Assembly: GCA_021839785.1 (NCBI GenBank)
Contig: JAKCAB010000271.1
Location: forward strand, 1-12,816
Direction of reading: 5' to 3'
DNA: 12,816 bases
Source of the DNA: a bacterium
Lineage (GTDB): Bacteria; Verrucomicrobiota; Verrucomicrobiae; Limisphaerales; J093
Every line of letters begins with the position of its first letter. The first letter of the stretch is position 1. The position numbers and the translations under genes were made by a program. The notes beneath the pieces are model-generated. The model was not told the origin of the DNA and searched no databases. It was given only the letters and a program-made list of their open reading frames with translations. Shown here piece after piece: positions 1 through 6,652 of this stretch.

Positions 1-8
1 ATCTACAG

Positions 9-161
9 TCAAAAGCTAGGCTGGTGAACCTGTCCGAGCAACCTCCTTTGCGAACACGGCGTCGTGGCGATCACGGGATGCATCGCCGCGCCACCACCAT
101 CACGGGTCGTCCCTTCACGGTCGGCGATTCGAGGCGTTTCCGCATTCGATTCGTGCTTCAT
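9..161 (-). CDS. Possible small ORF, hypothetical (50 aa), weak
   Basis: An open frame of 50 codons begins with ATG three bases after the stop codon of the DUF6786 gene and ends in TGA near the left edge. The peptide starts MKHESNAETP and ends QVHQPSF; it has no hydrophobic segment, no domain I recognise and no ribosome binding site. Its position right behind the upstream gene is suggestive, but open frames of this size are common by chance in GC-rich DNA. It could equally be plain intergenic sequence or part of a dispersed intergenic repeat. Confidence 0.15.
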   Translation of the reverse strand: MKHESNAETPRIADREGTTRDGGGAAMHPVIATTPCSQRRLLGQVHQPSF

Positions 162-164
162 GAC

Positions 165-1379
165 TCATTTTCGAAACGCCTGTTTGATTTCGTCCAGGCT
201 CACGCCGAGGGCGCGCCGGGCAATGGGATCGAGTTCGGCTTCGCTGCCTTGCAGGTGAACGGTGGCATGGATGTGCCGGGCCGATTTGCCGGGCGCCAAC
301 GCCAGCGCGGGCGACGAACTCTCCAGTTCGTAAAACTTGCCCAACTGCTTCGCGCCCGGCTGCGGCGGACCGTCGTTGTAGCTGTTGGCCACGTCGCCGC
401 TGAACGGATCGTCCTGCAGCTTCCACATCGAATTCACATAGTCGCTCGCGCCTGGCGGCACCGTGAACTGGACCAGTGTGAGCGTGTGGTGGGCGGCGTC
501 GTAACTGCCCAGCAGCGGCTTCACGCGCCGGGGCGACAGGCCGATCTTGCTGCGGTGATTCGCGTCCGCGCGGAAGAACAGCACGCCGTCCTTCACCACC
601 AACCGGTCCGCCGGAACCTTGCCGAAGTAGGCGTCGTTGACGACCGGCCCGCGCTCGGCCTCGGTGCCTTTCTGGAACGGCACGACGATCGTCGATTCAG
701 CCGAGGCGTTGAACATGCCGAGAATCCAAATCGAGAGGAGGCCGGAATCCTTCGTCCACGCCTGCGTGCCGGTGTTCTTGACGAGGTTCACCGACTCGAA
801 GGCGACGCTTGGGATGCCCGCCGGGAGGGCGATGCCGAGCCGGCGCAGCCAGTCGGACGCCGGCCGCAACCGCACCACGCGCGTTACTTCGAGGTCGAAG
901 CGCGTGTTGGAATAGTTCGTGAGTTGAACCTGGCGCGTGCATAGGATGCTATCCTCGCTTTCGTGGAGGATCCTGAACGGCTCGGTGTCCAAGGCGGCCG
1001 GCGTGAACCAGTGTTCGAGGTCGAACGGCGCGTCGTGGGCGAAGAAGATCGAGAACTGGCCGCCTTCCGGACCCAGCCAGAAGCGGTCCTCGCCGCCGAA
1101 CACGTTGATGTGCGGCTGGAGCTTGCCCGACGCGATCAACTCGCGGTTCACCCAGCCGAAGCTGGTGCCGTTCGTGCCGGCCGCGGTGCTGGTCATCACC
1201 CGGCCCTGCCAGGCCGGCGCGACCACCGCCTGCGCCTGGCCGGACTTGTCTTTGAGCACCACCACGGGCGTGTGCTGGCGGAGAAACTCGAGGTCATCGC
1301 CGAAGCTGGCGGCGGAGGCGGGCGGATGGGCGACGGCGAGGGCAGTCATGGCGGTGAGGAGTACGAGGGTAGGTTTCAT
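165..1379 (-). CDS. Secreted DUF6786 family protein (mutarotase-like fold suspected)
   Basis: This 404-residue protein begins with a clear signal peptide (MKPTLVLLTAMTALAVAHPP followed by ASAAS, cleavage probably near residue 24), so it is exported. I recognise the body as the family named DUF6786: key stretches are the APAWQGRVMTS segment (54-64), FGWVNRELI (74-82) and the strongly conserved GGEDRFWLGPEGGQF block (95-109). The function of the family is not established. The GGRV-like turn and the many beta-prone segments recall galactose mutarotase-type sugar-binding sandwiches; that is inference. The ATG start is chosen because the signal peptide begins directly there; no Shine-Dalgarno site is visible. 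It lies 24 bases behind a GH172 glycosidase gene on the same strand, so the two are probably co-transcribed and act on the same extracytoplasmic sugar. Family call fairly sure, role unknown. Confidence 0.85.
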   Translation of the reverse strand: MKPTLVLLTAMTALAVAHPPASAASFGDDLEFLRQHTPVVVLKDKSGQAQAVVAPAWQGRVMTSTAAGTNGTSFGWVNRELIASGKLQPHINVFGGEDRFWLGPEGGQFSIFFAHDAPFDLEHWFTPAALDTEPFRILHESEDSILCTRQVQLTNYSNTRFDLEVTRVVRLRPASDWLRRLGIALPAGIPSVAFESVNLVKNTGTQAWTKDSGLLSIWILGMFNASAESTIVVPFQKGTEAERGPVVNDAYFGKVPADRLVVKDGVLFFRADANHRSKIGLSPRRVKPLLGSYDAAHHTLTLVQFTVPPGASDYVNSMWKLQDDPFSGDVANSYNDGPPQPGAKQLGKFYELESSSPALALAPGKSARHIHATVHLQGSEAELDPIARRALGVSLDEIKQAFRK

Positions 1380-1403
1380 GTTGGATCGGATTCGCGGAGA
1401 GAT

Positions 1404-2462
1404 TCAGTTCGTCGAGCGGACCGGCGGCTTTTGCGCCTGCCAAGTCACGCGCTCGGTCGGGTCGGGCAGTTTCGGAAACGGCGCGTGCGGCTCGGTTTGG
1501 TACCAGTACGCGACGCTGTAATAAAAGTTGCCGCTGCGGAACGGCGGATTGCCGTTGCCGTGTTCGAGGCGGAACCGGAGCGACTCGCGGAACCTCACCG
1601 GGTCGGGCACGTGCCAGCGGTAGGCCGTGGTGTACGGCTCTTCGAGGAGCGTCACGCCAAAATACGGGAAGCAGCCGGGCCGCAGGCCGTACGACTCGCA
1701 AAAATAATCCTCCGAGCCGGTGCCGTGCATCGCCTCGCGACCGTCGATGTCCACGATCTCGTCGCCTTCGCCCCACCAACCGCCGTCGTTATTCTTCACG
1801 CTCAGCACGCAGCCGAGCAGGTGCCCGCGGCCCTTCGCCTCCAGGATGGTGAATGGCCCGGCCGGCGGCGGCGTGCCCTGACGGTACTGCGCGTGGAAAT
1901 AGCCTTGGTGCTTGGGCGCGGTGGCGTAGGAGCGATAGTTGACCTCGAACCAGTGCCGGCTCGGTGCCTTGCCTTCGTTGGTGATCGTGACCCGCGCCGA
2001 GCGCGCGAACGGCATCGGGATGTAACAATTCCGCGCCGCGCCCATCGCCGCCGGGTCGGTGAGTTTGCCGGGGCGCTGGTCAATGCACAGCAGCGCGGAG
2101 CTGAACTTCTCCGTGAAGCCGAAGCCCACGCCGAAGAAATCGCCGACCGGCACCTCCACGCTCGGCGTGCCTTCGCCATCCCAGTACATGCGGAGCACAT
2201 GCCATTGCAGGTGGTGCGGTTCGCGGCTGGTGATGTTGTCGCGGAAATGCTCGATGCAGCCCGGCCCTTGGATGTCCGCGAGGACGAGCGTTTCGCCAGG
2301 CTTCAGGTCCCGCCAGTCCGCGTTGGCGCCGGTCGGGTCCGCCGAGGTGATCCGGTGCGATTCGAAGTCGCGCAGCGCCGGAAGTTGGTCGAGCGCGAGC
2401 TCCTGGGCCGGCGCGGCGACGGCCAGGCTCCACCAGGCGAGGATGCACGCGAGTGACTTCAC
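1404..2462 (-). CDS. Secreted DUF2961 / glycoside hydrolase family 172 protein (short form)
   Basis: The protein has 352 residues from a GTG start at 2462; a signal peptide follows at once (KSLACILAWWSLAVAAPAQ), giving export. The rest is a DUF2961/GH172 catalytic region: RMYWDGEGTPSVEVPVGDFF (about 91-110), NCYIPMPFARSARV (145-158), WWGEGDE (229-235), GTGSEDYF (247-254) and YWYQTEPHAPFP (319-330). Characterised GH172 enzymes are retaining exo-enzymes on alpha-D-fructofuranosides (difructose anhydride I) or alpha-D-arabinofuranosides, using two glutamates; E235 and E251 are my candidates by motif position. An in-frame TTG at 2480 would add six residues (RNTPRV) and cannot be excluded. The gene sits 67 bases behind the CstA gene and 24 bases ahead of the DUF6786 gene. 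A longer paralogue lies at 10811-12352. Substrate cannot be read from the sequence. Confidence 0.9.
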   Translation of the reverse strand: MKSLACILAWWSLAVAAPAQELALDQLPALRDFESHRITSADPTGANADWRDLKPGETLVLADIQGPGCIEHFRDNITSREPHHLQWHVLRMYWDGEGTPSVEVPVGDFFGVGFGFTEKFSSALLCIDQRPGKLTDPAAMGAARNCYIPMPFARSARVTITNEGKAPSRHWFEVNYRSYATAPKHQGYFHAQYRQGTPPPAGPFTILEAKGRGHLLGCVLSVKNNDGGWWGEGDEIVDIDGREAMHGTGSEDYFCESYGLRPGCFPYFGVTLLEEPYTTAYRWHVPDPVRFRESLRFRLEHGNGNPPFRSGNFYYSVAYWYQTEPHAPFPKLPDPTERVTWQAQKPPVRSTN

Positions 2463-2529
2463 GCGCGGAGTATTCCGCAACGGTTGCCAGACTCAACCCC
2501 GGAACTCCGCTCGGTGACGCCAGCCAAAT

Positions 2530-4908
2530 TCAGCAGCACCGCCGGACGCTGCGGTACCGGTGCTCGGTCACGGCTAGGTAAAGCCCGGCCTTGGCGTGGC
2601 GATGGCCGGGGTTCGCGAGTTCGCATTGCTCGGCGAGTTTGGCCGCGCGGTCGAGGTCGGCCTCGCCGGAGAGCTCGCGTGCCAGGGCGTAGGCCAACGC
2701 GAACAGGCCCAGCAAGTGCAGCGGTTTCGCGGCGGCCAGGGCGTAGTCGGGGAGCCAGACCGGCGGCGTCTCGCGCAACTCGGCGAGGCGTTTGCGCGCC
2801 AGGAGTAGGATCCATTCGCGCACGCTTAACAGCAGAATCAGGATGACGAGCAGGATGAAAATGGCCGCCATGACGGCATCAATGACGTTGTTGAAATGGA
2901 GCGTGCGGTTGACTTTCAGATCTTTTTCAGCGGCGGCCAGGGCCTCGGCATTGCCCGCCGTCTGCGCCGCGGTCAGTGCTTGTTCGAGCGCGGGCAGCTT
3001 AGAGTCGAGCACCCTGGCCTGCGCCAGAAAGCCGATCCGCGGGTCGGGATGCCAGATCTTTTGGGCCCCGGCGGTCACGGTCACCGCCAGCAGCCAGACC
3101 AGCGGGACGAAGACCACCAGCGCCAGCCAGGGCCGACCGCCTTCTGTCTTCTGCCTTCTGCCTTCTAACTTCTCCCGCGGCTCCCCGCCCTTCGCCAGTT
3201 GCATCTTCAGAATGACTGTCGTGGCCAGGCAGAGCGCGATCGCCGCGAGCATCTGGTTGGCGATGCCGAACAGCGGCCAGAGCGAGTTGATGCCGCCCAG
3301 CGGATCGCGCACGCCTTGGATCAGAAAATAGCCCCAACCCAACACCATGAGCAGGCTCGCCGCCACGTTCGCGCCGAGGTTGCGCGTCTCGCCCAACGGT
3401 TTCCAGGCGTTGCCCAGGAAATCCTGGAGGATGTAGCGCCCCACCCGCGTGCCGGCGTCCAACGTGGTGAGGATGAACAGCGCCTCGAACATGATCGCGA
3501 AGTGGTACCACAGGTCGAGCCAGCGGCCGTTGACCGCCTTCGAAAAAATGTGCGCCATGCCGACCGCCAACGTGGCCGCGCCGCCCGTCCGCCCGAACAG
3601 CGTGTCCTCGCCCATTTGCCGCGCCAGTGACTCCATCTCGTCCTTCGTCACGGTGAAGCCGGTGGCGTTGACCTGTTGGACCGTATCGACCGCGCGGGCC
3701 TCCGCCGTGGCGCCGGCGCCCTTCACGTTCATGCTCAGATAAACGCCCGGTTCGAGCGTGCAGGCGGCGATCATGGCCATGATGGCGACCAGCGATTCCA
3801 GGCACATCGCGCCGTAGCCGATCGGGCGGGCGTAATGCTCGCGGGTGATCAGCTTGGGCGTGGTGCCGCTGGAGATCAGCGTGTGAAAGCCGGAGATCGC
3901 GCCGCAGGCGATGGTGATGAAGCAGAACGGAAACACCTTGCCCGCCACCACGAGGCCGGAGCCGTCGGTGAACTTCGTCAGCGCCGGCATTTCCAGGTTT
4001 GGCAGCACCAGGAAACAGCCCAGCGCCAGCGCGCCGATCGTGCCCAGTTTCATGAACGTGCTCAGGTAATCGCGCGGCGCGAGCAGGAGCCACACCGGGA
4101 GCACACTCGCCGCCAGGCCGTAAACGATGATCGCCCAGGCCAGCGTCAGGTCGCGCAGTTTGAAGACCGCCTTCCACTCCGCGTGCGAATAAACGTATTG
4201 CCCGCCCCAGACGGCGAGCAGCAACAACGCCACCCCGATGGCCGAGGCTTCGAGCACCTTGCCGATGCGGACAAAGCGCATGTAGCTCCCCATAAACATG
4301 GCAATGGGGATGGTGGCGCCCACCGTGAACACGCCCCAAGGACTGTCCGCCAGCGCCTTCACCACCACGAGCGCCAGCACGGCCAGCAGAATCACCATGA
4401 TCGCCAGGATTGCCACCAGCGCGAGGTAGCCGGCCGGGGTGTTCAATTCCTCCTTGACCATTTGGCCGAGCGATTTGCCATCGCGCCGCAGCGAGCAAAA
4501 CAGGATTACGAAATCCTGCACCGCGCCGCCCAGCACGCAGCCGATCAGAATCCAGAGCGTGCCCGGCAAATAGCCGAACTGCGCCGCCAGCACCGGCCCC
4601 ACCAGCGGACCCGGACCGGAGATCGCCGCGAAGTGATGGCCGAACACGATCCACGGATTCGTCTTCACGAAGTCGCGGCCGTCGTCGTGGACCTCCGCCG
4701 GCGTGGCGCGGCGGGCATCCAGCGTCAGCACCCGCGCGGCGATCCACTTGGCGTAAAAACGGTAGCCGACCGCGTAGGTGCACAGCGCGGCCACGAGGAT
4801 GTACGCCGAGTTCACGGTCTCGCCGCGTTTCCAGGCGAGGGCCGCGTACGCGCCCGCCCCCGCGAGCGCGACCGCCAGCCACAAGACAAAACGAAGGAAC
4901 GTCTTCAT
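2530..4908 (-). CDS. cstA: Carbon starvation protein CstA family transporter with C-terminal extension
   Basis: A 792-residue inner-membrane protein with roughly sixteen hydrophobic segments. The CstA hallmark lies at residues 84-111: NPWIVFGHHFAAISGPGPL followed by VGPVLAAQFGY; other family segments include GAVQDFVILFCSLRRDGKS (128-146), SGFHTLISSGTTPKLI (339-354) and SLWPLFGIANQMLAAIA (542-558). Characterised members (E. coli CstA, BtsT) import pyruvate; others were linked to peptide uptake. It is about 90 residues longer than E. coli CstA: a tail from about residue 700 contains one more hydrophobic stretch (728-744) and ends HRYRSVRRCC, resembling the RCC-ended small partner YbdD/YjiX. Residues 579-590, between two membrane segments, are encoded by a heptamer repeat. 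I chose the ATG at 4908 because MKTFLRFVLW starts a membrane segment; a frame open up to 5064 would add 52 arginine-rich residues and is rejected. It is divergent from the TIM-barrel gene and may lead an operon with GH172 and DUF6786. Confidence 0.92.
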   Translation of the reverse strand: MKTFLRFVLWLAVALAGAGAYAALAWKRGETVNSAYILVAALCTYAVGYRFYAKWIAARVLTLDARRATPAEVHDDGRDFVKTNPWIVFGHHFAAISGPGPLVGPVLAAQFGYLPGTLWILIGCVLGGAVQDFVILFCSLRRDGKSLGQMVKEELNTPAGYLALVAILAIMVILLAVLALVVVKALADSPWGVFTVGATIPIAMFMGSYMRFVRIGKVLEASAIGVALLLLAVWGGQYVYSHAEWKAVFKLRDLTLAWAIIVYGLAASVLPVWLLLAPRDYLSTFMKLGTIGALALGCFLVLPNLEMPALTKFTDGSGLVVAGKVFPFCFITIACGAISGFHTLISSGTTPKLITREHYARPIGYGAMCLESLVAIMAMIAACTLEPGVYLSMNVKGAGATAEARAVDTVQQVNATGFTVTKDEMESLARQMGEDTLFGRTGGAATLAVGMAHIFSKAVNGRWLDLWYHFAIMFEALFILTTLDAGTRVGRYILQDFLGNAWKPLGETRNLGANVAASLLMVLGWGYFLIQGVRDPLGGINSLWPLFGIANQMLAAIALCLATTVILKMQLAKGGEPREKLEGRRQKTEGGRPWLALVVFVPLVWLLAVTVTAGAQKIWHPDPRIGFLAQARVLDSKLPALEQALTAAQTAGNAEALAAAEKDLKVNRTLHFNNVIDAVMAAIFILLVILILLLSVREWILLLARKRLAELRETPPVWLPDYALAAAKPLHLLGLFALAYALARELSGEADLDRAAKLAEQCELANPGHRHAKAGLYLAVTEHRYRSVRRCC
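3139..3173 (-). repeat. Heptanucleotide short tandem repeat (5 copies) inside cstA
   Basis: Five consecutive 7-base units lie head to tail. Read on the coding (minus) strand they are AGAAGTT, AGAAGGC, AGAAGGC, AGAAGAC and AGAAGGC, so three are identical and two differ at one or two positions. They encode residues 579-590 of the transporter (EKLEGRRQKTEG), a charged stretch in the loop between two membrane segments. Heptamer STRR-type repeats are known from cyanobacteria, and I have an impression of similar GAAGGCA-type repeats in Verrucomicrobiota; the repeat itself is seen directly. The unit is not a multiple of three, so a change of one copy would break the frame of the gene. Confidence 0.85.
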
Positions 4909-5128
4909 GGGGTGTGCCAAGGTGATTCGGGATCGTCCGCCCCGTTTGTGTCGGCTCCGCCGCGAACGGTCAAGCGGGATGACGCGGTCGCGGACCGAGA
5001 TTCCGGTTGCGGGATCGGACCTGCTTGGTAGCCTGCGCCGGCATTTCCAAAATCGAGCAAACAACGCCGCTTCGGCGTGACGGGTGGGTGCCTGTCACTT
5101 CGGCGGCTCACGAGCGCACCGACAATTC

Positions 5129-6178
<1,050 letters not shown>

Positions 6179-6254
6179 GCCTGGAGCGCCTTTAGACAAC
6201 TTCGGGCGGCGGTTGGCACCGCGCGACTTGAGGCCGCCTACATGAAATCGCGAA

Positions 6255-6278
6255 GGCGGAGGAACTGCTTTTTCCGCC
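6255..6278 (+). terminator. Possible hairpin terminator behind the TIM-barrel gene
   Basis: Reading the plus strand, GGCGGAGGAA (6255-6264) pairs with TTTTTCCGCC (6269-6278) over ten positions, including two G-U pairs, with a four-base CTGC loop. It lies 77 bases after the stop of the TIM-barrel gene. On the minus strand the two G-U pairs become A-C mismatches, so the plus-strand transcript is the better folder. No T run follows the stem, so intrinsic termination is doubtful; it may only be a 3' stabilising hairpin. Confidence 0.3.
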
Positions 6279-6299
6279 GTCGTGAACTCGTTTATCCGC

Positions 6300-6473
6300 T
6301 CACAGCCGCGGCTTCACCGGGTCCAGCACCACGATCAGAAAGGTGCAGATGGGGCCGAAGAACAACGATGCGACCCACCAACCCAGGCCGCTGCGGCCCT
6401 TGCCTTGGGCGAGGCCGGCGTTGATGAGCGACAGCGTAAACCACCCGACGGCATATTCGCCTGTGTAGCGCAT
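6300..6473 (-). CDS. Small membrane protein, hypothetical (57 aa)
   Basis: A 58-codon frame (ATG at 6473, TGA at 6300) encodes a 57-residue protein. It starts MRYTGEYAVGWFTLSLINAG, then has a glycine-rich turn (LAQGKGRSGLGWW, 31 being the arginine-flanked turn region) and a strongly hydrophobic stretch (WWVASLFFGPICTFLIVVL, 32-50) before a short polar tail DPVKPRL. The pattern 'K-G-R-S-G-x-G-W-W-x-x-x-L-x-x-G-P' is one I recognise from many small uncharacterised bacterial membrane proteins in which a GRSG loop precedes a single or paired membrane helix; function unknown. It stands alone, behind the terminator of the 999-residue gene and on the same strand, with no clear Shine-Dalgarno site. 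The organised hydrophobicity and the GRSG motif are what make it convincing despite its size. Confidence 0.7.
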   Translation of the reverse strand: MRYTGEYAVGWFTLSLINAGLAQGKGRSGLGWWVASLFFGPICTFLIVVLDPVKPRL

Positions 6474-6559
6474 AGCGTTTGGGGATTATCCACCGCCAAC
6501 CAGCCAACCGCAACGCGTCAGCGCCGTCAAATCTCGCGCCCGGCGCTTGCCCGCCAGTA

Positions 6560-6575
6560 ATTCCGGCGTCGGAAT
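6560..6575. other. Short perfect inverted repeat
   Basis: ATTCCG (6560-6565) and CGGAAT (6570-6575) form a perfect six-base inverted repeat around GCGT. It lies between the intrinsic terminator at 6596-6621 and the start of the small membrane protein gene at 6473, about 87 bases upstream of that start. It could be an operator for the small gene or a chance palindrome; nothing in the sequence decides. Confidence 0.25.
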
Positions 6576-6595
6576 CGGTGCCGTGCCAAACAAAA

Positions 6596-6621
6596 AGGAC
6601 CGGGCCACGCGGCCCGGTCCT
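6596..6621 (-). terminator. Rho-independent terminator of the 999-aa secreted protein gene
   Basis: A perfect 11-base-pair stem, AGGACCGGGCC (6596-6606) against GGCCCGGTCCT (6611-6621), encloses a four-base loop. Read on the minus strand the stem runs into TTTTTG, the classic U-tract layout. It begins 32 bases after the stop codon of the gene at 6653-9652 and points in the right direction. This is the clearest terminator in the window. Confidence 0.92.
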
Positions 6622-6652
6622 GTGTCTTGCGTACGCGTGAAGCGCGATCGGC

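Noticed and set aside
963..2456. A 497-codon plus-strand frame across the DUF6786 and GH172 genes
   Set aside because: It runs antisense through two recognised secreted proteins and their gap; the composition is arginine- and alanine-heavy with no family features.
2999..4882. A 627-codon minus-strand frame overlapping cstA in another frame
   Set aside because: It is an out-of-frame reading of the transporter gene, without membrane segments or motifs.
4938..4985. Possible promoter for cstA on the minus strand (TTGACC and CACAAA, 17 bases apart)
   Set aside because: The -35 is acceptable but the -10 matches only three of six consensus bases, which is expected by chance.
3676..5031. A 451-codon plus-strand frame opposite cstA
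   Set aside because: Antisense shadow rich in Arg, His and Gln; the other strand matches the CstA family throughout.
4909..5064. N-terminal extension of CstA by 52 residues
   Set aside because: The added residues are arginine-rich and unlike a CstA start; the ATG at 4908 opens directly into the first membrane segment.
6242..6424. A 60-codon plus-strand frame behind the TIM-barrel gene
   Set aside because: It is Arg/Pro-rich, runs over the hairpin at 6255-6278 and is antisense to the more convincing small membrane protein.
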